DNA of 26,812 nt from an uncultured Steroidobacter sp. (GCA_946478975.1 CAMLEO010000069.1:1-26812), one strand, 5' to 3'; counted from the first letter of the stretch, positions 1 to 9,286 are shown. Notes: generated from the letters alone by a model not told the origin. Made by a program: numbers and translations.

Positions 1-11
1 CCAGTCCCATC

Positions 12-36
12 GCTGTCATTGACAGCAACATTGTCA
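12..36. promoter_or_regulatory. Palindromic candidate operator upstream of TonB receptor gene
   Basis: Two overlapping inverted repeats lie about 65-90 bases before the receptor start. The first is GCTGTC-ATT-GACAGC (12-26), a perfect 6-base stem. The second is TGACA (20-24) paired with TGTCA (32-36) across 7 bases. TGACA...TGTCA arms resemble LacI-type operators, which often control TonB-receptor genes for carbohydrates in this kind of bacterium. That link is inference. No regulator gene is visible because the window starts here. Confidence 0.3.
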
Positions 37-99
37 CCGTCGCAGGATCAATAGCGCTGTAGTGCCGGTCGAGCGGACCTCAAGGAAGGGGGAGTCGCA

Positions 100-3060
100 A
101 TGGACGGGACGTTCAGGTTCTCGCAAGTCTCGATGCTCGTCGCATCGACGCTCAGTGCGGTGACAGCCTTTGCGCAGGGAGCCGCGACCGCTGCTGCCAA
201 TGGTGGCGAATCGCTCGAAGAAGTCACCGTCACCGGTTATCGCAATTCCATCGAAGCGAGCCTCGACCAGAAGCGCGAGGCGAATGCATTCGTCGATGTC
301 ATCACTGCCCAGGACGTCGGCAAGTTTCCCGATAAAAATGTAGCCGATTCCCTGCAGCGCGTGCCCGGCATCGTCATCACACGCGATGGCGGCGAGGGCA
401 ACCGCGTGAGCATTCGCGGCCTGCAGCCGGACCTGACGCTGACGCAGCTGAACGGCAATTACATCGCCTCGGCCGACAGCTCCGATCCTTCACGATCGTT
501 CAATTACATCCTGCTGCCCTCGAACATGATTGCGAGCATCGAGGTGTTCAAATCGCCCGAGGCGCGCATCGATGAGGGCGGCGTCGGCGGAACCGTCATT
601 CTTCGCACGCGCGAGCCACTCGATCTTCCCGCCTGGTCCGGATTCCTGTCGGCCGAAGGCACCGACAGCGATACCACTCGTGACGTCGATCCGCAGGTCT
701 CCGGACAGATCGCCTGGAAGAATCAGGCAGAAACTTTCGGTGTGCTGGTCGGCGCAACCTCCCAGAAGCGGAACAATCGCGAGATGAAAGCGTCGACCGA
801 GACGTGGCGCTGGTGGACCGATTCCCGCGAGACGCAGCCGGCAACCGACGTGCACGGCAACGCGTATGCGAATGACGATGCGATCAGCTACTGGTGGGGC
901 ACCGGCACGACCACGTTAGATGGTCATCATTACTCGGGCTACTGGGCGCCGCAGTCGGTCAACCAGTCGATCATGAATCAGGAGCGCGAGCGCACCGGCA
1001 TTCAGACGACGGCCCAATGGAAGCCTGTCGACAGCGTGAAGCTCACCGCAAACTATTTCCGGTTTGAGCTCAAAGGCGACTTCACTTCGAACGTGCTGAA
1101 GATTCCGGAATGGGGCTACGGGCCTTTCTTTACGGCAGCGACGTTCGATCCGAGCGGCACCGTCCTGCAGTCGGCGAGTTTCGATGTGCCGGGCGGCTAC
1201 GCGAACACTGCGGAGACGATGGAGACGCCGCAGCTGTCCGGCCAATACAGCCGCGAAGAAGCCGTTTCCAACACGTTTGATCTGGGCGGCGTGTGGGAGG
1301 CAGAGGCGAGAAGTTTGTCCTTCAAGCTCGGCAAGACGCGCGCGACCGGCGGCCCGTCGATGCGGTTCAATATGGCGGCCAAGCCGCGCTTCACGACGAC
1401 CGACGCTGCGGGCGATGCCATCGGCACCAACGGCAATGTTTCCAGCCAGTGGTCGTTTGGCAATTCGCTGAACATGAGATTCTCGCCGCAGATCCAGGAC
1501 AACCTGATGAACGGCGTCGCGCAGGTCGATACGGGCTCGACCGGCTCGTCGTATATCAACAGCTCGATCGAGCAGAAATATGCGCAGCTCGATGGCAGCC
1601 AGCGCTTTGAGAGTTTCGTGCGGTCGCTGCTGGTGGGCGTGAAGTACCGCGATGCCAAAGTCCATCGCGAAACGGGACGCACGGAATGGTATGCGGATGA
1701 CGCGCGGCGGCTGCGCTATCAGGACTCCGCTCAAGGTGCCGTGGCGCTGCCGTCGTTCTTCCTTGGCCGGCCGATAGGAAACATTCCGGGCGGGTTCACG
1801 ACCAGCACGTACCCTGGCATCAATCTCAAATCGTATCTGAACTATCTCAACGCGACCTTCGACGGTCCGCACGATGTCGACGAAACCGAGTTCATCTACG
1901 ACATCGGCGAGAAGATCTGGTCGAGCTATGTGCAAGCCAACTTCGAAACGAGCCGCCTGCGCGGCAACCTCGGCGTTCGCGCCGTGAGAACCAAGCAGTC
2001 GGGCGAGTCGACCGACCGCCTGACGTATCTGCTCAATTATTACCAGGACGGACCCGACGGGCCGTTCGGCCCGCCGGCGATCTGTCCCGCGAGCGGTGTG
2101 ACATCGGAAGGTGTGGAGTGCGCGCCGGGTCTGCCTGTCGTCATCCCGAGAGACCAGCGCGAGAGGATCGTCAATCAGGTGACCAGCCAGACCAAGTCGT
2201 ACACCGAGTTGCTGCCGAGCTTCAATATCAGCTACAACCTCACCGACGATTTGCTGGTGCGAGCAGCAGTGGCACGCGTGCTCGCACGCCCTGGATATAA
2301 CGATCTAGGCGCGCAACAACAGCTCACCAATCGCTCGGCCGCCTGGGAGGCGGACCGCCTGCAGTTCGGCGAGCGTCAAGGATGGTCTGGAGAAGGCGGC
2401 AATCGAGATCTCGAACCTTTCATCGCTTGGCAATACGACACGGGCATCGAATGGTATTTCACGCCGGGCTCGGTGGTCGGTGCCACGCTGTTCCGCAAAG
2501 AAGTGTCGAACTTCGTCGTGCCGCTGGTCATCGATATCAATCGCGTCGTCGACGGCCAGACGGTGCTGGTGCAACCGTATGAGACTGTCGCCAACGGCTC
2601 CGATGCCGTGTCACAAGGCATCGAGATCTATACGCAGCACACACTGTCGTTTGGCCTCGGCTTTCAAGCCAACTTTACTTACAACGATACCTCCGTCACC
2701 GATATCAGCCTCGACGGCCAGGTGATCGGCTCCTCGCCGCTGGTCGGCAGCGCCAAGACGCAAGTCAATGCATCCATTTACTACGAGACCTCACGGCTGC
2801 TGCTGCGTGCGTCCTACAACCGTCGCGGCGAAGAGGTCGAGGGACTGGAATCCGGCCTCAATATCTATTCCGAACCGTACGATCAAATCGATCTCAATGC
2901 CTCGGTCAACTTGAGAGACAACCTGGTGGTGACCGCGTCGGTGATCAACCTGACCGAGTCGGAGCAGCGCCAGCATCTTGGCAGCGATACGGACGCGCGG
3001 TTTTATTCGAATGTGTATTCGGGGAGGAGGGGGTATTTGGGGCTGACGTATAATTTCTGA
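100..3060 (+). CDS. TonB-dependent outer-membrane receptor (Xanthomonas/Caulobacter type)
   Basis: This 986-residue protein is an outer-membrane beta-barrel transporter energised by TonB-ExbBD. A signal peptide covers about residues 1-25, with likely cleavage AFA|Q. A TonB-box-like segment EEVTVTG is at 40-46. The plug domain follows, with the hallmark KFPDKNVADSLQRVPG at 75-90 and VSIRGL at 103-108, which is typical of the TonB-Xanth-Caul group. The rest is barrel-like, with alternating aromatic strands, and it ends in GYLGLTYNF, a C-terminal Phe as expected for BAM recognition. A good ribosome-binding site (AAGGAAGGGGGA, 82-93) supports the ATG at 100. The ligand cannot be read from sequence. 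Relatives of this group often import oligosaccharides or other large substrates, and the convergent beta-helix protein next door would fit a polysaccharide substrate, but that is inference. Length and both ends look complete. Confidence 0.95.
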   Translation: MDGTFRFSQVSMLVASTLSAVTAFAQGAATAAANGGESLEEVTVTGYRNSIEASLDQKREANAFVDVITAQDVGKFPDKNVADSLQRVPGIVITRDGGEGNRVSIRGLQPDLTLTQLNGNYIASADSSDPSRSFNYILLPSNMIASIEVFKSPEARIDEGGVGGTVILRTREPLDLPAWSGFLSAEGTDSDTTRDVDPQVSGQIAWKNQAETFGVLVGATSQKRNNREMKASTETWRWWTDSRETQPATDVHGNAYANDDAISYWWGTGTTTLDGHHYSGYWAPQSVNQSIMNQERERTGIQTTAQWKPVDSVKLTANYFRFELKGDFTSNVLKIPEWGYGPFFTAATFDPSGTVLQSASFDVPGGYANTAETMETPQLSGQYSREEAVSNTFDLGGVWEAEARSLSFKLGKTRATGGPSMRFNMAAKPRFTTTDAAGDAIGTNGNVSSQWSFGNSLNMRFSPQIQDNLMNGVAQVDTGSTGSSYINSSIEQKYAQLDGSQRFESFVRSLLVGVKYRDAKVHRETGRTEWYADDARRLRYQDSAQGAVALPSFFLGRPIGNIPGGFTTSTYPGINLKSYLNYLNATFDGPHDVDETEFIYDIGEKIWSSYVQANFETSRLRGNLGVRAVRTKQSGESTDRLTYLLNYYQDGPDGPFGPPAICPASGVTSEGVECAPGLPVVIPRDQRERIVNQVTSQTKSYTELLPSFNISYNLTDDLLVRAAVARVLARPGYNDLGAQQQLTNRSAAWEADRLQFGERQGWSGEGGNRDLEPFIAWQYDTGIEWYFTPGSVVGATLFRKEVSNFVVPLVIDINRVVDGQTVLVQPYETVANGSDAVSQGIEIYTQHTLSFGLGFQANFTYNDTSVTDISLDGQVIGSSPLVGSAKTQVNASIYYETSRLLLRASYNRRGEEVEGLESGLNIYSEPYDQIDLNASVNLRDNLVVTASVINLTESEQRQHLGSDTDARFYSNVYSGRRGYLGLTYNF

Positions 3061-3078
3061 GTTGTCTGCGGACAAGCC

Positions 3079-3110
3079 GGGGGCTTCGCGCTCTCGCTCG
3101 CGAAGCCCCC
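3079..3110. terminator. Strong hairpin terminator between convergent genes
   Basis: GGGGGCTTCGCG (3079-3090) pairs perfectly with CGCGAAGCCCCC (3099-3110), a 12-base stem with an 8-base loop. It starts 18 bases after the receptor stop codon and lies 12 bases before the stop of the opposing gene, so it can serve both strands. There is no clear T-run on either side. Confidence 0.7.
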
Positions 3111-3122
3111 GTTCCCGATCGA

Positions 3123-4565
3123 TCAGAAATTCCTCACCGTCCAGCGTGCCGGGTTGGTCAACGTCGTGATCAGCGTGGAGCATTCGTTGTATTCGATCTG
3201 GCCGCACGCGGCCGTGTCTCCGCCGTCCTGTACGACGATGACTCCGCCGGGAACGCGATTTCGGTTCACGAACATGCGGCGACCGTGAACGTTGATCGGC
3301 GTGCCGACGAAACACGCTGTTTCAAAGAAATTGTCCTCGATCGTTGCGTCCTGTAACAAGCGGCCCCGGATGCCGTCTGCCAGCGAGCCCGGTGTGCCGC
3401 GAATCCTGCAGTTGCGGATTATGAGGCCGTGCACCGGGGTCGTGCCCTCGCCAAGATTGAAGCCGTACGATTGCGTAGGAGCCGAAGGCCCGTTCAAAGT
3501 GTTGATGTCGACGCCATCAAAGACGGTGCCGTCATAAGAGACCGGAATCTGCCCGCTTCGAGCAATGCCGATCCAATCGCTCGCAGTTGCGGCACTGCCC
3601 AGGATGCCGCCTCGCATGGTGCATTCCGCTGCGATATAAGCTCCGACGCGGTTGGTTTCCGTATCGATATTGTTGAACGTGACGCACAAGCCCGCCGTGT
3701 GGTGGATGCCGCGCTCGCCGCGAATATAGGCGCAATCCGTAAACGTAACGTTCTCACACACACTTCCGCCATTCATCTCGGTCCAGATGCCATATCGCGG
3801 CAACCCCGATTGGATTGATTGACTGTCGATCTCGTCGTTGTTGCTCCGGACGTTTCTGAAGCTGCCCTGCACGACCGAGCCTTTCAGATAGATCATGCAG
3901 AAGACGGCGCTCAGGCCGACGTTCTCGATCGTCACGCGGAACACATCCTGCAGATGAAAGCCGCCGCCCATGCGGTCGATCGCCAGGTCGCGAACCGTAA
4001 AGCCGGAGTTGCGGCTGGAGCCGCCCGCAGCACCTGGGAAATAGAACGCGAAATGGTTGTAACAGGACGTGCCCGAGCCTGAGATGCCGAACAGTTCGAA
4101 CGCCCCTGATCGGCGGTTCCAAAGTGCCTCGTCGGTCGGGATCACGAAGGCGTTGCAGCCAAAGCATTCGAGAATGCTCGAACGAGCGCCGTCTCCATAC
4201 ATGCCGAGCGGGCAAGGATCGATGGCGCCAGTGATCCGCCACCGTCCCGGCGGCAAATAGGGACGCGCGCCGCTCAGCGCCTTTCCAGCCTGTGGCGGCT
4301 CTTGTCCTATCCATGTTTGCTTCCCTTGCGCATGCGCCTGTTGGATCGCAGATCTGTCATCTGCAACGCCGTCGCCGATGCCGCCATAGCGACGAACGTC
4401 GCCCGGCAAATAGGTTGTGTCCGCGGGGGTGACGCCCGCGGCGCTTTCCGCCCAGGTCTGGGGGTAACAAGGTGCGAGGCAAGTTTGGGCCGATGCGCTT
4501 CGTGTGACCAACGCGGCACCCGCGGCCGAAGCGACCAGCATCGTTGCCAGATCTCGACGTAACAT
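3123..4565 (-). CDS. Secreted right-handed beta-helix protein, pectate-lyase-3-like
   Basis: This 480-residue exported protein has a twin-arginine start (MLRRDLATMLVA) and a hydrophobic stretch ending ASA|Q at residue 26, so a Tat signal is likely. The segment YGGIGDGVADDRSAIQQA (about 60-77) is the entry motif of pectate-lyase-superfamily parallel beta-helices (Pfam Pectate_lyase_3 type). The remainder has many short repeated N/G/T-rich turns such as VRDLAIDRMGGG and IENVGLSAV, as expected for helix coils. It is rich in cysteine, including CLAPC at about 29-33, so disulfides outside the cytoplasm are plausible. Members of this fold are polysaccharide lyases, glycosidases, epimerases or phage-spike-like proteins, and catalytic residues cannot be assigned by eye. 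The AAGGAG ribosome-binding site just upstream supports the ATG at 4565. It converges on the TonB receptor and diverges from the TPR lipoprotein. Confidence 0.8.
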   Translation of the reverse strand: MLRRDLATMLVASAAGAALVTRSASAQTCLAPCYPQTWAESAAGVTPADTTYLPGDVRRYGGIGDGVADDRSAIQQAHAQGKQTWIGQEPPQAGKALSGARPYLPPGRWRITGAIDPCPLGMYGDGARSSILECFGCNAFVIPTDEALWNRRSGAFELFGISGSGTSCYNHFAFYFPGAAGGSSRNSGFTVRDLAIDRMGGGFHLQDVFRVTIENVGLSAVFCMIYLKGSVVQGSFRNVRSNNDEIDSQSIQSGLPRYGIWTEMNGGSVCENVTFTDCAYIRGERGIHHTAGLCVTFNNIDTETNRVGAYIAAECTMRGGILGSAATASDWIGIARSGQIPVSYDGTVFDGVDINTLNGPSAPTQSYGFNLGEGTTPVHGLIIRNCRIRGTPGSLADGIRGRLLQDATIEDNFFETACFVGTPINVHGRRMFVNRNRVPGGVIVVQDGGDTAACGQIEYNECSTLITTLTNPARWTVRNF

Positions 4566-4769
4566 CCGACTCTCCTTGAGACAATCCGTTGAAATGCGCC
4601 CACTCTCCCGGTAGCGATCATGTTGACACAGTATTTTGCAAGCAGCAGTTCGGGAACTGAGGTTTCCGTCGCGCGGCCCCTGGCGACTTCAGGCAGAATG
4701 AAATGCTTCGAAGCGTCGTGCTGAGCCAATGGGGCTTGTAGCGTGTCTGTTACAAATATGCGCAGTGAA

Positions 4770-6308
4770 ATGAGAGTTTTGTCAGCAACAGTATTGGCGA
4801 GTGTTCTGCTGAGTGCCTGCGCGAGCCCACCGGTGGCGCCGGACGAGGCGGTGGGTACGCGCGCTGCCCGCCAGGAGCCGGCTGCGGAGAACTTTGGATA
4901 CGCGCTGGAGCATGCTTTCAAGCTGGTTTCCAACGACGATGCTGCGGAGGCCTATCCGATCCTGATCACCCTGATCGCGTCGCCATCCTTCGATCAACTC
5001 GAATCGGAGCGGCGGCACGCCACGCTGCTCGTTGCCGGCTTGGTTGCGCTGGAGTTGGATAAGCCGGCGCAGGCGCATCCGCTTCTGGTGAGGTCCAGCG
5101 CGATGGCCGAAGCGGGCGCCGAAGATTGGTACGGGCGCCTGATCGCCGCCCATCTGCCGGAGCAGAAATCGGATGCGATCCTGTCGTTGACTCAGCTGGC
5201 ACGCCATTGGCCGCAGAAGTTGCAGGATCTAAACAACTCCTTCGTGGTGCAGGTGGTCAACTATGCGCGCCACGTGCCCAATGGCCAGTCCGCGCTCTAC
5301 GATCTTCTTCGGGGCCTGTTTGACGCCAAATGGACTTTCGAGGACGGCATCGAGCCCAGTGACCTGTGGCGCGAGCTCGCCGCATTTGAGCTCGACCGGA
5401 AGCAGCTTGCGGGAGCGCAGGAGGTCATCAGTCGCGTCAAGGCTCCCCATATCATCATTGCGCTGAGAGCCGATCACCGTTTCGATCGTTTGCGGCAGAC
5501 TGTGCCTCAATACTTCGATGTCGATGTGGCCGTCGCGAATGAAGTTGAGTGGCTGCGATCGAGAGTGCAGCGCTCGCCGAGATCGATGGACGCGATTGTG
5601 CAGCTGACGTACGCGCTGCTCAATTCTGGCGACTACGAAGAGGTTTTGAGTATCACTGCGGATGTTCTGAGCAAGTCCCAGGCCACCACAGGCGAGCCGG
5701 CCCCTTACGATGATATGGACCACTTGATCTGGATTCATGACAACCGCTCGCGGGCCTTCGCGGCCACGCAACGGTGGAACGACGCCGAGGCGGAGTTGCA
5801 GGTCGCCGCCAACATGACCGAGAGCGGCAAGCGCAACGTCAGCAACATCATCAATCTCTCCTGGTTCTACGCTCAAGCGGGACGCAGCGACGAAGCACTC
5901 TCGGTGCTGCCAGACCTCGGCCCGGAAATGAGTCCCTACGGCCTGATGCAGATGCATGGCGCAAGGTACGCGGCGGCGCTGCAAAAGGCAGACATGCAGA
6001 TCGCCAACGAGTCCTTCGAGTACCTCGAAAAATATCGCGACGATGCGTTGTCGACGTGGCAGTTGATTCTGGTGATCGGCAACAGATTGGACGAAGCGGC
6101 TGCGGTGTTGATCAAGCGCCTGAATGATCCTGTGCTACGCGCAGAGGCGCTGCAGGGCTTGCAGGACTACGCGAACCCGAAGTTCGCTCCGCAGCGTGCG
6201 CTGTGGGACGCGCGCTTGAAACAGGTCAGGGATCGGGAGGACGTGAGGCGCGCGATCAACGCTGTGGGGCGAGTCGAGAGTTATAAGATTCCAGAGTCGG
6301 AGACCTGA
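4770..6308 (+). CDS. TPR-containing lipoprotein
   Basis: The frame is open from a GTG at 4743, but the ATG at 4770 gives a clean lipoprotein signal: MRVLSATVLASV, then lipobox LSAC with Cys17. Residue +2 is Ala, so outer-membrane sorting is expected. An ATG at 4758 is the alternative start. The mature protein (about 495 residues) is helical and Ala/Leu-rich. It shows degenerate tetratricopeptide-like repeats, for example a segment running AIVQLTYALLNSGDYEEVL and a later one with NLSWFYAQAGRSDEALSVL, the usual helix-turn-helix TPR spacing. TPR lipoproteins act as scaffolds in envelope complexes, but the partner is unknown. It lies 89 bases before the S41-like gene on the same strand, so co-transcription is possible. 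Confidence 0.75.
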   Translation: MRVLSATVLASVLLSACASPPVAPDEAVGTRAARQEPAAENFGYALEHAFKLVSNDDAAEAYPILITLIASPSFDQLESERRHATLLVAGLVALELDKPAQAHPLLVRSSAMAEAGAEDWYGRLIAAHLPEQKSDAILSLTQLARHWPQKLQDLNNSFVVQVVNYARHVPNGQSALYDLLRGLFDAKWTFEDGIEPSDLWRELAAFELDRKQLAGAQEVISRVKAPHIIIALRADHRFDRLRQTVPQYFDVDVAVANEVEWLRSRVQRSPRSMDAIVQLTYALLNSGDYEEVLSITADVLSKSQATTGEPAPYDDMDHLIWIHDNRSRAFAATQRWNDAEAELQVAANMTESGKRNVSNIINLSWFYAQAGRSDEALSVLPDLGPEMSPYGLMQMHGARYAAALQKADMQIANESFEYLEKYRDDALSTWQLILVIGNRLDEAAAVLIKRLNDPVLRAEALQGLQDYANPKFAPQRALWDARLKQVRDREDVRRAINAVGRVESYKIPESET

Positions 6309-6397
6309 CCCCGGCGGAGTTCACGGTCACCCGAAGGCCGCAACCTTTTGGGCGTCAGCCGCGTCAGAACGCGATTCGCTACGTCAAGGGCTGGCCA

Positions 6398-7387
6398 ATG
6401 AGCTTCGCACGCAGTCTCGTGCTGTTCGTTTTCGCTCTAATGAGCGTTTCTGCATCCGCCACCGCGGCGGAGGCGCCGGCCGCGGAGGATCTGGCGCGGT
6501 GGCAACGTGAGGACATTCAGGCCTATCGGAGCCACTTTTTAGCGATCGATCGCTCGTTTAGTGCCACAGCGAGAGCGGCGGCGGAGCAGCGCTTGTCGAA
6601 AATGGAGAAGGCGGCGAAGCCGTTGAGTCCCCCGGAATTTGCAGTGGAGCTCTGCAGGATCACCGCGCTGGCGGACAATGGGCATACGCAGTGTTTGCCA
6701 GGGAACGCCGGCCGCTTCATGTGCGAACGATTTGCGGCACTGATGGCGAAGGACTCGCCTTGGTGCAACCTGCGCGACCCGGACTTTGCGGTGCCGGAGT
6801 TCGCTCAATTATCGATTGGCTTCCAGCCGTTCGGCGAGGACTTTCACGTGGTCCGGGTGGGCTCGAAACATTCGGAGCTGCTCGGCGCGAAATTACTCTC
6901 CATCGATGGCAAGAACATCGAGAGTATTCGACCGACACTGCGCACCTTCGCGGGAGGCACCGCTGCCCACCGGGATGCGGTGGCGGCTAACGTGCTCGCA
7001 AGTCCGCAGCAGCTGCACGCGGTCAAGCTGTCGAAGGCGGACGATGCGTTGCTGTACGAGTTCCTGCTGCCCAATGGCAGAAAGAGAAACATCGCTTCAC
7101 CTCCACAGACTCCGCGGCCGCCAAGGCAGATGAGCGCTCGATTCCTGCGCCCGATCGGATGCCTTGGTCGCTGCAGGAGCCGGGTAAGCCGTTTCGTTTC
7201 CGCGATGAGCCTGCGATCGACAGCCTGGTCGTGCAGCTGCGCCAGGTCATGGACACACAGGAGGAAACAATCGAGGCGTTTCTCGAACGCATGGAAACCC
7301 AGCGTGCGGCGTTGGGCCGCAACAACATCGTGCTCGACATGCGCCAGAACGGCGGCGGCAATCTGCTGCTGGCTCGCGATTTCATGA
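6398..7387 (+). pseudogene. S41-type periplasmic peptidase homologue, N-terminal part of a frameshifted gene
   Basis: It begins with a signal peptide (MSFARSLVLFVFALMSVSASATA) and an AAGGG ribosome-binding site. About 220 residues of ordinary sequence follow, including a PDZ-like stretch FHVVRVGSKHSELLGAKLLSIDG. From about position 7080 this frame turns into an Arg/Ser/Cys-rich shadow (for example SRVSRFVSAMSLRSTAWSC) and runs to 7387 without sense. The real continuation is one frame back, KEKHRFTST from 7081, and joins the catalytic part that ends at 7839. The N-terminal region lacks the S41 active site, so this product alone would be inactive. The simplest cause is loss of one base near 7070-7111, by mutation or sequencing error. 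Functional homologues of the joined protein would be about 480 residues. Confidence 0.75.
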
Positions 7388-7839
7388 CGCAATGGCCGAC
7401 GCGCGTGCCCGGAAAATTCTATGTGCTCACCGGTCGGCAAACATTTTCCGCGGCGATTACGAGCATTGCGTACTTGAAGCAGGCGGCAGCAGATCGCGTC
7501 GTCATCATCGGCGAGCCGGTCGGCGATCGTTTGATGTTCTTCTCTGACGGATTGCCGGTGCAGCTGCCGCACTCCGGATTGTTCTTCCTGCCGGCGGTGG
7601 TTCGCATGGACTATGAGAACGGCTGCCGCGACTACACCGATTGTTTCGCGGGCATCGTCGAAGCAGGGCGACCCACTGCCGTGTCCCTGCTGGTATTGCC
7701 GCCGGAGCTGAAGCGCCTGCCGATTGCCGTCAAAACACTGGAACCAGACGTTCCTGCGCCGTGGACGGTCACATCATGGATCGAGGGGACGGATCCGGCG
7801 ATGGACGCGATTTATAAACTGCAGCACGGGGCGGGGTGA
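7159..7839 (+). pseudogene. S41-type peptidase homologue, C-terminal catalytic part (frameshifted from 6398)
   Basis: This is the catalytic half of the gene starting at 6398. Counting from the Met at 7159, VLDMRQNGGGN (58-68) matches the S41 'D-R-N-G-G' strand. TGRQTFSAAITS (91-102) carries the expected nucleophile Ser97 in TFSAA, and the downstream VVIIGEPVGD fits the family core. The frame is meaningful from about 7081 (KEKHRFTSTDS), upstream of any start codon. The Met at 7159 is therefore probably internal to the ancestral protein, and this piece has no signal peptide of its own. Its last 71 bases overlap the 3' end of the opposing stress-protein gene. If the frameshift is a sequencing error, the true gene is a single intact secreted peptidase from 6398 to 7839. 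Confidence 0.75.
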
Positions 7840-8770
7840 GCGGCGCCCCCATCTGCTGAAGCGTGTCGAACGATACCAGCAACACGTCGCACGTGAGCCT
7901 GCGCAGCACCTCGTTGGAAACACTGCCGAGCAGGATGCGTTTGAGCGTCGGGAAGCGGCTGGTGCCGACCACGACCAGATCCGCATCCATGCGCTGCGCG
8001 GTCTGTTCGATCGCCTTGAGCGGCGAGTTCGGCTCCGCCACGACGGACAACCGCTCGCGAGCCAGTCCCGCCTGTTCGAGCTGTTGGCGAATTTCAGCGG
8101 CGGTCCAGTGTCGAAGCTGTCGCACGTACTTTTCCATTTCCGGCTCGCTCACGCCCGAGAAGCGCAGTATCGAACCTGCGGCCGGCGTCAACGCGTGAAC
8201 GACGGCGGTCTCCGAACCTTCCAGCAGACCCAACTCCTGCGTCAATGAAGCGGCGCCCGCGGATACATTGGAAAGATCGGACGTCAGCAGCACCTGCTCA
8301 TACGGGCCCGTCACATCACGCTTGACCACCAGCACCGGGCGGCGAGCCTTGTGGATCACGCGTTCCGCCGTCGTGCCGATGACGCCATCACCCAGGCGCG
8401 TTCGATGCGAGCCCAGAATGATCAGATCGGCATTCCACTCCTTCGACATCGCGGCAATCGTGTCTCGATAGTGCCCGATGCGCACGCTCACTTGGACCTC
8501 GCGCACCGGCAAAGATGACAGCTTGCGCACCCGTGCGTCCAGCATGAGCCGCGCACGCACTTCCTTGCGACGCGTGACGCGCTCTGCCGGCGCGGCATCG
8601 ATCGAATGAAACAACAGCAATTCCGCATCGAGCTGCCCGGCCAGCAGGATCGCCCGGCGCAGAGCCCGATCGGATCGATCGGACAAATCGATCGCGCACA
8701 GCAACCGCAGCCGCCGCTCAGTATTCACGGTGTCGGGATTCAAACTCGAAACATTTGTGATCCAGTTCAT
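7769..8770 (-). CDS. Universal stress protein with two tandem Usp domains
   Basis: This 333-residue cytoplasmic protein has two UspA folds. Domain 1 runs roughly 20-160 (RLLCAIDLSDRSDRAL to RRPVLVVK) and domain 2 roughly 165-315. Both retain the nucleotide-binding signature: LGSHRTRLGDGVIGTTAE in the first and VGTSRFPTLKRILLGSVSN in the second (G-2x-G-9x-G-S/T-like). ATP binding is therefore plausible. The frame is open to 8836, but those extra codons lie inside rnk. The ATG at 8770 overlaps the rnk stop as ATGA, which marks the coupled start. Tandem UspE-like proteins respond to stress or growth arrest, but the exact role is unknown. The 3' end overlaps the S41-like gene by 71 bases on the opposite strand. 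Confidence 0.9.
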   Translation of the reverse strand: MNWITNVSSLNPDTVNTERRLRLLCAIDLSDRSDRALRRAILLAGQLDAELLLFHSIDAAPAERVTRRKEVRARLMLDARVRKLSSLPVREVQVSVRIGHYRDTIAAMSKEWNADLIILGSHRTRLGDGVIGTTAERVIHKARRPVLVVKRDVTGPYEQVLLTSDLSNVSAGAASLTQELGLLEGSETAVVHALTPAAGSILRFSGVSEPEMEKYVRQLRHWTAAEIRQQLEQAGLARERLSVVAEPNSPLKAIEQTAQRMDADLVVVGTSRFPTLKRILLGSVSNEVLRRLTCDVLLVSFDTLQQMGAPLTPPRAAVYKSRPSPDPSPRSMM

Positions 8771-9168
8771 TCGATACGCTCCGCTTGTCTGACTTTCTCG
8801 ATCCGCAGCCGCCGCACACCACCGGGCATCTGCCACTCGACTTCATCGCCCTCGCGATAGCCGAGCAGCGCCGTGCCCAGCGGGGCGAGCACCGAGATGT
8901 AACCTGCCGCGAGATTCGCCTGAGAGGGCGGAACCAGGACATAGTCCACGGATACCTCCGTGGCACTGTCGCGCACGCGCACCTTGGACCCGATGGTGAC
9001 GATGTCCGGGGCGATGTGATCCTCATCGAGAATCCGCGCCTGTTCGAGCTCTTCGTGCAAATCATCCAAATGCGCCCGATCGCGCAGCGAGCCGCGATGC
9101 GACCCCAGGATGGCGCGCAAACGATGCAGGTCGGGCCTGCTCAATACGATTCGGGCGTTCGTTTCCAT
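8767..9168 (-). CDS. rnk: Rnk-type regulator of nucleoside diphosphate kinase (GreA/GreB C-terminal domain)
   Basis: The 133-residue protein has a short helical N-terminus (LSRPDLHRLRAIL ... HLDDLHEELEQARIL) followed by the FKBP-like GreA/GreB C-terminal domain at about 50-130. Diagnostic segments are VTIGSKVRVRD, ISVLAPLGTALLGYREGDEVEW and a final RLRIEKV. Rnk proteins bind RNA polymerase near the secondary channel but have too short a coiled coil to act as transcript-cleavage factors. In E. coli and Pseudomonas, Rnk affects Ndk levels. A GTG at 9171 is possible, but the ATG at 9168 has the better spacing from AGAGG (about 6 bases). It is the first gene of a pair with the stress protein (4-base overlap) and diverges from nhaR. 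Confidence 0.88.
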   Translation of the reverse strand: METNARIVLSRPDLHRLRAILGSHRGSLRDRAHLDDLHEELEQARILDEDHIAPDIVTIGSKVRVRDSATEVSVDYVLVPPSQANLAAGYISVLAPLGTALLGYREGDEVEWQMPGGVRRLRIEKVRQAERIE

Positions 9169-9286
9169 CACATACCTCTATTGACCTGAAATTCCGGCGC
9201 AAGCTGCGGCCACCGTCTTTGTAACCCGGCTGGCCGTTTCGATCCATTAGAACTATTCTTCGTAAAAGTTAGAGGGAGTCGAACCA

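Noticed and set aside
4623..4651. TTGACA as a -35 box for the TPR lipoprotein gene
   Set aside because: At 17 bases spacing the -10 position reads CAGTTC, which does not resemble TATAAT, and the start codon is about 120 bases further on.
7073..7090. Programmed ribosomal frameshift in the S41-like gene
   Set aside because: The required shift is -1, but no X-XXY-YYZ slippery heptamer is in frame at the A-rich stretch, and S41 peptidases are not known to need one.
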